Positions 6,176 to 12,950 of a stretch of DNA of 14,044 nucleotides are shown here, one piece after another. Where the stretch lies: contig CABRXX010000068.1 in NCBI GenBank assembly GCA_902475025.1, forward strand, positions 1 to 14,044. The letters run 5' to 3'. Positions within the stretch are counted from its first letter, which is position 1; the number at the start of each line of letters is the position of its first letter. The translations under genes were made by a program, and so were the position numbers. Below the pieces are notes generated by a model. It made no database searches, had not been told where the DNA came from, and saw nothing but the letters and a program-made list of their open reading frames with translations. This stretch comes from Merdiplasma sp905207905 (GTDB lineage Bacteria; Bacillota; Clostridia; Lachnospirales; Lachnospiraceae).

Positions 6176-7156
6176 ATGAAAAGCGAAATTTTGAGTGCCC
6201 TCAGGGAGGCAGAAGGTTACGTATCTGGCCAGGAGCTGTGTGGAAAGCTGCAGGTTTCAAGGACAGCAGTGTGGAAAAGAATCAAGCAGCTTCAGGAGGA
6301 AGGGTATGATATAGAGGCAGTGCCCAACCGGGGATATCGGATCAAGGGATGTCCGGATACCGTGTCTGCCCAGGAGATCGAGAGCCGGCTTGTTACCCGG
6401 TGGATAGGCAGACCGGTAAACTATTATGAGGTGATTACCACCACCAACCAGTATGCAAAAAAGGCTGGGGAGGAGGGAGCTCCGGAAGGGCTTCTGGTGG
6501 TGGCGGAGGAGCAGACCCAGGGCAAAGGGCGGTTCGGAAGATGGTGGAAAACGCCTTCCGGTTCCTGCATTGCCATGACACTTTTGCTTCGCCCAAAACT
6601 GCCGCCGGCCAGAATCTCCATGGTGACATTGGTGATGGGATTGGCGGTAACCGCTGCCATCCGGGAACTTTACGGCCTTCCGGCAGGGATTAAGTGGCCT
6701 AATGATGTGGTGCTGCATGGGAAAAAGCTTTGCGGTATTCTGACAGAGATGAGTGCGGAGCTGATGGCTGTGAATTATATTGTCATTGGCACTGGCATCA
6801 ATGTGAACCTAAAAGAATTTCCCAAGGAACTGGAGGATACAGCGACATCCATTGCGCTGAATTTAGGGCATGAGGTGAATCGGGCAGAACTGATCGCAGC
6901 CTGTATGAAAAACTTTGAGGAGTATTATGAGAAGTTTGTCCGGGATGGAGATCTGTCCGGAATGATGGAGGAATACAATGATTTGCTGCTGAATAAAGAT
7001 CAGAAAGTGCGGGTACTGGAACCGGGAGGCGAATATAATGGCACGGCCCTTGGGATCAATTCGTCAGGGGAGCTTCTGGTAGAGCGGGAGGACGGCTCTG
7101 TGGAGACGGTTTATGCAGGGGAAGTATCAGTTCGGGGCATCTATGGCTATGTGTAG
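6176..7156 (+). CDS. birA: BirA: biotin-protein ligase and biotin operon repressor
   Basis: A 326-residue bifunctional protein. An N-terminal winged helix (about 1-57, with SGQELCGKLQVSRTAVWKRI at 18-37) indicates DNA binding; the central catalytic domain activates biotin as biotinyl-AMP and transfers it to carboxylase carrier proteins. Visible motifs are GKGRFGR (116-122, a variant of GRGRxGR), KWPND (173-177), K184 in GKKLCGIL and GTGINVN (205-211). A C-terminal SH3-like domain covers about 275-326. The ATG at 6176 is preferred because AGGA (6165-6168) is 7 bases ahead and MKSEIL is the usual start; the ATG at 6170 lies against that site. Because the DNA-binding domain is present, repression of biotin synthesis or transport genes is expected, but no bio genes are in the window. 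Confidence 0.95.
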   Translation: MKSEILSALREAEGYVSGQELCGKLQVSRTAVWKRIKQLQEEGYDIEAVPNRGYRIKGCPDTVSAQEIESRLVTRWIGRPVNYYEVITTTNQYAKKAGEEGAPEGLLVVAEEQTQGKGRFGRWWKTPSGSCIAMTLLLRPKLPPARISMVTLVMGLAVTAAIRELYGLPAGIKWPNDVVLHGKKLCGILTEMSAELMAVNYIVIGTGINVNLKEFPKELEDTATSIALNLGHEVNRAELIAACMKNFEEYYEKFVRDGDLSGMMEEYNDLLLNKDQKVRVLEPGGEYNGTALGINSSGELLVEREDGSVETVYAGEVSVRGIYGYV

Positions 7157-7305
7157 AAAGTCGGCCGGGCAACCAGGCAGATGAAAGGCAGCGCAAAGAG
7201 GCGGTCAGCCGGAAAATAAGACGGTTAGGGCATAGAAGAGATCATTTAAAGCATAAGTCCCGGAGTAGCCGAAAGAAGCTTAGAAAGTATAGAGTAAGAT
7301 AGGAG

Positions 7306-7353
7306 CTAGCATCCATGTACAAGGGCAATACGTCCCATGTACACGGATGCGAA
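7306..7353. repeat. Short hairpin copy of the GCATCCRTGTACA repeat
   Basis: GCATCCATGTACA (7309-7321) pairs with TGTACACGGATGC (7338-7350) with one mismatch, and after an A-A mismatch GGG (7323-7325) pairs with CCC (7334-7336) around the loop CAATACGT. The left 25 bases closely match both arms of the 129-bp element at 12219-12347, while the inner right part is missing, so this looks like an internally deleted relative. It lies 27 bases before the DUF6145-like start codon. No T-run follows, so it is not a terminator. The rest of the birA-downstream spacer (7157-7305) is purine-rich without a visible gene. Confidence 0.75.
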
Positions 7354-7376
7354 CAGAAGAGAAGAAGGAGCAGGAT

Positions 7377-7739
7377 ATGGGTGCACAGAAAGAAAAAAAG
7401 GAAAATACAGAGAACAGGGTGCTGTGTGCAGCCAGTGCCTATGAAGAAAAATATTATCTGAACCCTATGTTTTCGAAATTGCCGGAGGATATCAGAAAGG
7501 AGCTGCGGATCATCAGCGTGCTGTTTACCAGTGAGATCGGCGGCATTTTCATGATGGAATTTGACGGGAAAGGAACACTGAAATTTCGTACAGAGGCCAA
7601 GGATTCGGATTATAATTACGATGAGATCGGCGCAGCTTTGATGATCAAAGAGATACAGAAAAACAGGCGGGAGCTGCTGCGCTCCCTGGAATTATTTTAT
7701 AAGGTGGTAATTCTGGGCACTCCCCTGGAGGAGGCTTAA
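7377..7739 (+). CDS. DUF6145-like conserved protein of Lachnospiraceae
   Basis: A 120-residue soluble protein without signal peptide or membrane helix. After a charged, low-complexity start (MGAQKEKKENTENR), the body reads as a compact alpha/beta domain: VLCAASAYEEKYYLNPMF, LPEDIRKELRIISVLFTSEI, GGIFMMEFDGKGTLKF, then DSDYNYDEIGAALMIKEIQ and a final helix. It resembles, from memory, the DUF6145 family found in gut Clostridia; no function is known to me. The start at 7377 follows AAGGAG (7365-7370) by 6 bases; an in-frame ATG at 7347 lies inside the upstream repeat and has no ribosome site. It sits between birA and dusB. A GGCGGATCCGCC palindrome (7753-7764) lies 14 bases past the stop without a T-run, followed by an A-rich 170-base spacer. 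Confidence 0.8.
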   Translation: MGAQKEKKENTENRVLCAASAYEEKYYLNPMFSKLPEDIRKELRIISVLFTSEIGGIFMMEFDGKGTLKFRTEAKDSDYNYDEIGAALMIKEIQKNRRELLRSLELFYKVVILGTPLEEA

Positions 7740-7935
7740 GCAAAGCGTCTGCGGCGGATCCGCCGGGAAACAGCACCGGAAAAAACTGGATAAGGCGGAA
7801 ACAAAATAGTACAAAAGCACAAAGAAGAAGCAGTATAAACAGGGATACGCCAATTAAGCAATCGATATAAAAAGTAAGAATATACAAATAAAGCAATATA
7901 AATATAAGGAAAGTAAAGTATAGACAGGAACGTAT

Positions 7936-8892
7936 ATGAAGATCGGAAATGTTTCAATTCCTAACAATTTAATCCTGGCGCCCATGGCAGGAGTGACAGA
8001 CCTGCCATTTCGTTTGCTCTGCAAAGAGCAGGGAGCAGGGCTTTTGTGCATGGAAATGGTCAGCGCAAAGGCGATTACGTATCGGAACAAAAATACAGAG
8101 GCACTTCTTACCATTGCTCCGGGAGAAAATCCCGTATCTTTGCAGCTGTTTGGGTCAGAGCCGGACATAATTGCCCGGGCGGCCTCATATATTGAAGATA
8201 GGCCTTTCGATATTCTGGATATCAACATGGGCTGTCCGGTGCCAAAGGTTGCAGGGAATGGGGAGGGTTCTGCGCTGATGAAAAATCCGAAACTGGTGGA
8301 ACAGATCGTTACCAGCGCGGTAAAGGCCATAGACAAGCCTGTGACCGTAAAGATACGCAAGGGATTTGATGAAGAGCATGTGAATGCGGTTGAGATTGCC
8401 AAAATTGCGGAGGGATGTGGAGCAGCAGCGGTGGCAGTTCACGGGCGTACCAGAGAGCAGTATTATTCCGGAAGGGCAGACTGGGATATCATTCGCCAGG
8501 TAAAGGAGGCGGTGTCTATTCCGGTGATCGGCAATGGAGATATTGATTCGCCTAAGCAGGCCAGGGCGATGCTGGAGCAGACCGGCTGCGACGGCCTTAT
8601 GGTGGGACGGGCATCCAGAGGAAATCCGTGGATCTTCCGAAGAATCCAGACCTATTTAGAAACCGGACAGGATCCGGGTAAACCTTCCTTGGAGGAAGTA
8701 AAAGAGATGATGCTGCGCCATGCGAAGATGCAGTTGGAGTACAAGGGAGATTACACCGGAATCCGGGAAATGCGCAAGCACATTGCCTGGTACACCGCAG
8801 GCTTCCCTCATTCAGCAAAGCTGCGGGGAAAAATGAATGAGCTGGAGACGGTGGAGGAGCTGGAAGAGCTCTTGACAAAGATGGTTCTTTAG
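7936..8892 (+). CDS. dusB: tRNA-dihydrouridine synthase, DusB type
   Basis: A 318-residue FMN-dependent TIM-barrel enzyme that reduces uridine to dihydrouridine in tRNA using NAD(P)H. Motifs seen in order: LAPMAGVTDLPFR (14-26), DINMGCPVPKV with catalytic C100 (95-105), VHGRTREQYYSG (168-179) with the nucleotide-contacting H169 and R171, GNGDI (199-203) and GRASRGNPWIF (224-234) for FMN phosphate binding. A helical tRNA-binding domain fills the C-terminus. The start has AGGA (7926-7929 approximately) ahead. The spacer before it is A-rich, with two similar segments (AAGCAATCGATATAA and AAGCAATATAAATATAA, near 7856 and 7891). The greA promoter begins inside its last seven codons. Confidence 0.95.
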   Translation: MKIGNVSIPNNLILAPMAGVTDLPFRLLCKEQGAGLLCMEMVSAKAITYRNKNTEALLTIAPGENPVSLQLFGSEPDIIARAASYIEDRPFDILDINMGCPVPKVAGNGEGSALMKNPKLVEQIVTSAVKAIDKPVTVKIRKGFDEEHVNAVEIAKIAEGCGAAAVAVHGRTREQYYSGRADWDIIRQVKEAVSIPVIGNGDIDSPKQARAMLEQTGCDGLMVGRASRGNPWIFRRIQTYLETGQDPGKPSLEEVKEMMLRHAKMQLEYKGDYTGIREMRKHIAWYTAGFPHSAKLRGKMNELETVEELEELLTKMVL

Positions 8893-8900
8893 GCTATAAT
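8872..8900 (+). promoter_or_regulatory. Perfect-consensus sigma-A promoter for greA-lysS
   Basis: TTGACA (8872-8877) and TATAAT (8895-8900) match both consensus hexamers completely, with the optimal 17-base spacing. The -35 box encodes Leu-Thr of the dusB C-terminus, so gene and promoter overlap. A second, weaker candidate follows at once: TTGACT (8904-8909), 18 bases, TACGAT (8928-8933). Transcription from the first should start near 8907. Confidence 0.9.
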
Positions 8901-8937
8901 ACTTTGACTATATTGGAGAATATTAGATACGATCTGC

Positions 8938-8963
8938 TGACGGTGTGAGTTTGGACACCGTCA
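8938..8963 (+). promoter_or_regulatory. Hairpin in the greA leader
   Basis: TGACGGTGT (8938-8946) and ACACCGTCA (8955-8963) form a perfect 9-bp stem with an 8-base loop, about 30 nt after the predicted start of the greA transcript. The following bases (CATTTGTG) are not a U-tract, so this is unlikely to be a full terminator; it may stabilise or regulate the roughly 150-nt leader. Confidence 0.6.
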
Positions 8964-9060
8964 CATTTGTGCGGCTGAAAGAGCCCAAAAGAAAATTGAA
9001 AAAAGTTTATAAAATAGCAAAAATATGTAAAGAAAGCTTGGAAGGAAAGGTGTAGGAGAC

Positions 9061-9543
9061 ATGGAGGTAAAGAAAAATTTAATGACCTATGAAGGTCTGA
9101 AGGCCCTGGAGGATGAGCTTCACGATTTAAAAGTGGTAAAGAGAAAAGAAGTGGCAGAGAAAATCAAAGAGGCCAGAGAGCAGGGAGATTTATCGGAGAA
9201 TGCAGAGTACGATGCAGCCAAGGATGAGCAGAGAGATATTGAGGCCCGTATTGAGGAGATCGAGAAACTTCTGAAGAATGCAGAAGTTGTGGTAGAGGAT
9301 GAAGTAGACGTTGACAAGATCAATGTAGGGTGCACCGTATCTGTGCTGGATGTGGAATACGACGAGGAGATTGAATTCCGCATTGTGGGTTCCTCTGAGG
9401 CCAACAGCCTGAAAGGAAAGATTTCCAACGAATCTCCGGTGGGTAAGGCTCTTATGGGAAAAGGCGTGGGAGCTGTGGTGAATGTAGAGACTCAGGCAGG
9501 AGAATTCCAGTATAAGATTTTGAATATTCAGCGTTCCGTTTAA
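9061..9543 (+). CDS. greA: Transcription elongation factor GreA
   Basis: A 160-residue protein of the standard GreA length. The N-terminal coiled-coil hairpin (about 1-77) carries the acidic tip GDLSENAEYDAAK with D43 and E46, which reaches through the RNA polymerase secondary channel and stimulates cleavage of backtracked RNA. The C-terminal FKBP-like domain (about 83-160) contains the family signature ISNESPVGKALMGKGVGAVV. The ATG follows TAGGAGAC closely. It has its own consensus promoter 160-190 bases upstream and is followed 60 bases later by lysS, so it is probably the first gene of a greA-lysS unit. Confidence 0.97.
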   Translation: MEVKKNLMTYEGLKALEDELHDLKVVKRKEVAEKIKEAREQGDLSENAEYDAAKDEQRDIEARIEEIEKLLKNAEVVVEDEVDVDKINVGCTVSVLDVEYDEEIEFRIVGSSEANSLKGKISNESPVGKALMGKGVGAVVNVETQAGEFQYKILNIQRSV

Positions 9544-9603
9544 GTGCAGAAGATCATCCCGGTTGATGGGAAGAACTACAGATTATTAGAAGGAGTGAAG
9601 AAA

Positions 9604-11616
9604 GTGGGAGAAGAAAAGAACACAAAGCCGCAGCAGAAGAATCAGCAGCCTCAGGATGAGAATCAGCTGTTAAAGATCAGAAGAGAAAAACTGGCAGAAC
9701 TGCAGGAAAATGGAAAAGATCCCTTTGTGATTACCAAGTATGATGTGACGCACCACAGCCAGGAGGTAAAGGATCAGTTTGAGGAGCTGGAGGGAAAGAC
9801 CGTCTCTCTGGCAGGCCGTATGATGTCCAAGCGCGTGATGGGAAAGGCATCCTTCTGCAATATCCAGGATCTGAAGGGAAATATCCAGTCCTATGTAGCA
9901 AGAGACAGCATTGGCGAGGAGGAGTACAAGGCTTTCAAGAAATTGGATATCGGTGATGTGATCGGACTGGAGGGCCAGGTATTCAGGACCAAGACCGGGG
10001 AGATCTCCATTCATGCGTCCAGAATCACCCTGCTGTCCAAGAGTCTGCAGATTCTCCCGGAGAAATTTCACGGACTGACCAACACAGATCTGCGCTATCG
10101 TCAGCGCTATGTGGATCTGATCATGAATCCGGAGGTGAAGGATACATTCATCAAGCGTTCCAAGATTATTTCCGCTATCCGTACCTACCTGGCCGGGGAA
10201 GGTTTTATGGAGGTGGAGACCCCCATGCTGGTGGCCAATGCAGGCGGAGCAGCAGCCAGACCCTTTGAGACTCATTTTAATGCTTTGAATGAGGATTTAA
10301 AACTGCGCATTTCTCTGGAACTTTATTTGAAGAGACTGATCGTAGGCGGCCTGGAGCGTGTTTATGAGATTGGCCGAGTGTTCCGAAATGAAGGTCTGGA
10401 TACCAGACATAATCCGGAGTTTACTTTGATGGAGCTGTATCAGGCTTATACGGATTATCACGGCATGATGGATCTGACGGAAAACCTGTACCGCTATGTG
10501 GCTCAGGCAGTGCTGGGCACCACGAAGATTGTTTACAACGGGATTCAGATGGATCTGGGCAAGCCTTTTGAGCGAATTACCATGGTCGATGCAGTAAAGA
10601 AATATTCCGGGGTGGATTTTAATGAGATCCATACCCTGAAGGAAGCCAGAGCTGTAGCCAAGGAGCATCATGTGGAGTATGAGGAGCGCCATAAGAAGGG
10701 AGATATCCTGAATCTGTTCTTTGAGGAGTTTGCAGAAGAGCATTTGATCCAGCCCACCTTTGTGATGGATCACCCGATAGAGATTTCACCACTTACCAAA
10801 AAGAAACCGGAGAATCCGGAATATGTGGAGCGTTTTGAGTTCTTTATGAACGGCTGGGAGATGGCAAACGCCTACTCAGAGCTGAACGATCCTATTGACC
10901 AGCGAGAGCGGTTCAAGGCTCAGGAGGCTCTTCTGGCTCAGGGAGATGAGGAAGCCAATACGACAGACGAGGATTTCATGAATGCACTGGAGATCGGTAT
11001 GCCCCCCACAGGCGGTATCGGCTTTGGAATTGACCGAATGGTGATGCTGCTGACAGACAGCGCAGCCATTCGCGACGTGCTGCTGTTCCCCACCATGAAG
11101 ACGCTGGGCGCTGCTAAGAACGAAGCGAATAATGCTGCCCAGTCTGTGCAGGCTCACAAAGAAGGCCAGACAGTTTCAGCGGAGGAGGAGCGCACCAAGG
11201 AAGCCTCTGTGAACGAAGCAGTCTCGGTAAATACAGAGATCGATTTCTCCAAGGTGGAGGTAGAGCCTCTGTTCGAAGATATGGTAGACTTTGATACCTT
11301 CAGCAAGTCTGACTTCCGTGCTGTAAAGGTAAAAGAATGTGAAGCAGTTCCGAAATCTAAGAAGCTTCTGAAATTCGTATTAAATGATGGAAGCGGCGAA
11401 GACCGTGTGATTTTAAGCGGCATTCATGATTACTATGAGCCGGAAGAACTGGTTGGAAAGACCCTACTTGCCATCACAAACCTTCCGCCCCGGAAGATGA
11501 TGGGCATTGATTCCTGCGGTATGATCATTTCCGCTACGCATCTTGTAGAAGGAAGAGAGGGACTGAATGTTCTCATCCTTGATGACAAGATTCCGGCAGG
11601 AGCAAAGCTGTATTAA
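9604..11616 (+). CDS. lysS: Lysyl-tRNA synthetase (class II) with C-terminal tRNA-binding domain
   Basis: A 670-residue enzyme that charges tRNA-Lys; about 490-500 residues is usual, so this one is about 170 longer. In order: a polar N-terminal segment, an OB-fold anticodon-binding domain (about 66-145), and the class II catalytic core with motif 1 (GFMEVETPML, 200-209), motif 2 (RVYEIGRVFRNEG followed by HNPEFT, 252-273) and motif 3 (GIGFGIDRMVMLL, 471-483). A polar linker (about 500-555) follows, then an extra domain (about 560-670) with DFRAVKVKECEAVPKSKKLL, SGIHDYYEPEELVGK, NLPPRKMMGIDSCGMI: the EMAPII/Trbp111 fold known from the MetRS C-terminus. The GTG at 9604 is chosen because AAGGAG (9590-9595) is 8 bases ahead; the open frame extends to 9544 without a ribosome site. 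No T-box leader is seen. Confidence 0.95.
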   Translation: MGEEKNTKPQQKNQQPQDENQLLKIRREKLAELQENGKDPFVITKYDVTHHSQEVKDQFEELEGKTVSLAGRMMSKRVMGKASFCNIQDLKGNIQSYVARDSIGEEEYKAFKKLDIGDVIGLEGQVFRTKTGEISIHASRITLLSKSLQILPEKFHGLTNTDLRYRQRYVDLIMNPEVKDTFIKRSKIISAIRTYLAGEGFMEVETPMLVANAGGAAARPFETHFNALNEDLKLRISLELYLKRLIVGGLERVYEIGRVFRNEGLDTRHNPEFTLMELYQAYTDYHGMMDLTENLYRYVAQAVLGTTKIVYNGIQMDLGKPFERITMVDAVKKYSGVDFNEIHTLKEARAVAKEHHVEYEERHKKGDILNLFFEEFAEEHLIQPTFVMDHPIEISPLTKKKPENPEYVERFEFFMNGWEMANAYSELNDPIDQRERFKAQEALLAQGDEEANTTDEDFMNALEIGMPPTGGIGFGIDRMVMLLTDSAAIRDVLLFPTMKTLGAAKNEANNAAQSVQAHKEGQTVSAEEERTKEASVNEAVSVNTEIDFSKVEVEPLFEDMVDFDTFSKSDFRAVKVKECEAVPKSKKLLKFVLNDGSGEDRVILSGIHDYYEPEELVGKTLLAITNLPPRKMMGIDSCGMIISATHLVEGREGLNVLILDDKIPAGAKLY

Positions 11617-11829
11617 GATGATGTAACGAGGTACCGTTTCACTTTATAACCGAGATGTACTTCATTTGATGAATTTCTGAAAAAACGGCGATTTGCATCA
11701 AACTTACATCATTTGAGGCAGAAAATGGTGCAGAGCGAAAAAACACATAATTTAGAGCGTCAGCAGGAAAACAAGTACGAGCGAAGCACGGTAACGGCGT
11801 AGCCGTTGGATTTTGGAGTAATGAGAATG
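11617..11829 (+). other. Gene-free stretch after lysS, possibly its 3' UTR or a small RNA
   Basis: No coding region is supported here. Visible structures: ATGATGTAA (11618-11626) and TTACATCAT (11704-11712) form a 9-bp inverted repeat; TTCATTTGATGAA (11661-11673) matches the core of the MarR operator at 12 of 13 positions; AACGGC-GTA-GCCGTT (about 11794-11808) is a short hairpin within a CGAAGCACGG/GCGTAGCCG-rich tract that looks like a repeated extragenic sequence. TATAAC at 11645-11650 could be a -10 box, but the -35 region is poor. The stretch ends at the terminator at 11830-11863. Confidence 0.4.
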
Positions 11830-11863
11830 AATGGGCAGTCCTAAAACGGGATTGCCCATTTTT
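11830..11863 (+). terminator. Intrinsic terminator downstream of lysS
   Basis: AATGGGCAGTCC (11830-11841) pairs with GGATTGCCCATT (11849-11860), with one G-T wobble, around a short A-rich loop, and is followed by a T-run (11859-11863). It is the first convincing terminator after the greA promoter, so it probably ends the greA-lysS transcript 214 bases after the lysS stop. Confidence 0.85.
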
Positions 11864-11885
11864 AGAAAAATGAAATTATAAGACT

Positions 11886-12222
11886 ATGAAATGAGGCAGC
11901 GGATACGGAGAAAGATCCATTTAAGGAATATTTGAGAGAGGCTGAACCGGATAAAGCTTATAAAGGTTATGCTTGGAGTACGGCAATCGGACTTTAAGCG
12001 GTAGAAGGACTCAAACCATCTAAATTTGTCTGTGGATGAAATTATCCATCATCTTGCAGTTTTTATTTCACGATTGTGGCAAATCCATATTTTGGGAGAG
12101 GGAAATACGAGAACAACAGCGGTATTTTTCAAATGGAATTACTTGAATTGAAAAGTTCTGGCGCTTCTAAACTTATTTCTAATTTGATACACTCAGATAC
12201 GATTGAACCTGTGTCAGGTTAG
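11886..12222 (+). pseudogene. Decayed Fic-family protein gene, three fragments
   Basis: Three pieces of one Fic (Fido) protein are legible. Fragment 1 (11890-12027): ATG at 11886 is put out of frame by an extra A, then EAADTEKDPFKEYLREAEPD, KGYAWSTAIGL, an in-frame TAA at 11995 where CAA (Gln) is expected, and AVEGLKPSKF. Fragment 2 (12023-12151, another frame): NLSVDEIIHHLAVFISRLWQ then IHILGEGNTRTTAVFF, the Fic active-site loop with its histidine. Fragment 3 (12133-12222): MELLELKSSGASKLISNLIH and SDTIEPVSG, a C-terminal winged-helix-like tail. Roughly 100 residues between fragments 1 and 2, and more between 2 and 3, are missing relative to the family as I know it. The last codons run into the inverted-repeat element. 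Intact Fic proteins transfer AMP or similar groups to target proteins; this copy cannot work. Confidence 0.85.
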
Positions 12223-12347
12223 CATCCGTGTACAAGAGACAATACGGACGATAGAAGCGTATTGGACATACGCTGATTGAGGACAACGCAGAAAATTTAG
12301 CAAATCTCATGGCTTGAGGCGTATTGCCCCCTGTACACGGATGCTAA
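12219..12347. repeat. 129-bp MITE-like element with 28-bp terminal inverted repeats
   Basis: The left arm (12219-12246, starting TTAGCATCCGTGTACA) and right arm (12320-12347, ending TGTACACGGATGCTAA) match at 25 of 28 positions; all three differences are A/G. Between them lies a 7-bp hairpin AGCGTAT-TGGAC-ATACGCT (12257-12275 approximately) and about 45 bases of unique sequence with no ORF. If the repeats are taken to start at GCATCC, both ends are flanked by TA, compatible with a TA-targeting (IS630/Tc1-like) transposase; that is inference. It interrupts the Fic pseudogene tail. A shortened relative sits at 7306-7353. Confidence 0.8.
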
Positions 12348-12442
12348 TATTTGATGAGAACAAAATCAGAATTTAAGAAAAAGAATGTTGGATAAAAACG
12401 GATTCGGGATTTACAAAAAGAATGTTTGAAAGGATTGAGAAA

Positions 12443-12892
12443 ATGAAGATTAGAAGATACCAGCAGTCAGACTGCAGAGAAATAACAGAACTGTTTTATC
12501 ACACGGTTCATAAGGTGAATGCAAGGGATTATACAGAAGAGCAGTTGAAGGTATGGGCAAGCGGAAAGGCAGATCTGGAGAAATGGAACCAGTCGCTTCG
12601 AGAGCACTTCAGTGTTGTGGCAGTGGAGCAAGGGGGGATTGTAGGATTCGGCGATATAGATAAAACGGGTTATCTTGATCGCCTGTATGTGCATGCGGAT
12701 TATCAAAGAAAAGGGATTGGAACAGCAATCTGCGATGAATTAGAACAGGCGGTTTCGGAAAATATTGTTACGCATGCATCCATTACGGCAAGGCCTTTTT
12801 TTGAAAAGAGAGGGTATGGGGTTGTGAAAGAACAACAGGTAGAACGGCAGGGAGTTTTTCTTACGAATTATGTGATGGAAAAGAAACGGTAA
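12443..12892 (+). CDS. GNAT-family N-acetyltransferase, YafP-like
   Basis: A 149-residue single-domain acetyltransferase. The fold runs MKIRRYQQSD (beta 1), a helical segment with HTVHKVNARDYTEEQLKVWA, then VGFGDIDKTGYLDRLYVHAD and the acetyl-CoA pyrophosphate loop QRKGIG (88-93). The C-terminal part HASITARPFFEKRGYGVVKE and VERQGVFLTNYVM closely resembles E. coli YafP as I recall it. The acceptor is unknown; YafP relatives have been linked to genotoxic-stress resistance. The ATG at 12443 is preferred since AAGGA (12430-12434) is 8 bases ahead; the in-frame ATG at 12422 lacks a site. It lies next to the Fic remnant and repeat element, with a short direct repeat (AAAAAGAATGTT) on both sides of its upstream region. 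Confidence 0.9.
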   Translation: MKIRRYQQSDCREITELFYHTVHKVNARDYTEEQLKVWASGKADLEKWNQSLREHFSVVAVEQGGIVGFGDIDKTGYLDRLYVHADYQRKGIGTAICDELEQAVSENIVTHASITARPFFEKRGYGVVKEQQVERQGVFLTNYVMEKKR

Positions 12893-12950
12893 GTTGAAAT
12901 AACGCCTGCGTATAAAATCTGAGGGGAAAAATGATAAAGGAGGATGGAAG

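Noticed and set aside
5845..6309. 154-residue open frame overlapping the small membrane protein and birA
   Set aside because: It is a shifted reading of two better-supported genes, with no recognisable domain or ribosome site.
7740..7935. A-rich spacer before dusB as a promoter or repeat array
   Set aside because: Two similar AAGCAAT-TATAA segments exist, but they are imperfect and no TTGACA-like box lies at proper distance from any TATAAA.
8938..8963. greA leader hairpin as terminator of dusB
   Set aside because: Good stem but followed by CATTTGTG, not a U-tract; a leader role fits better.
9544..9603. GTG at 9544 as lysS start
   Set aside because: It abuts the greA stop without a ribosome site; AAGGAG at 9590-9595 points to the GTG at 9604. 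No T-box features (Stem I, T-box motif TGGNACC) were seen in the spacer.
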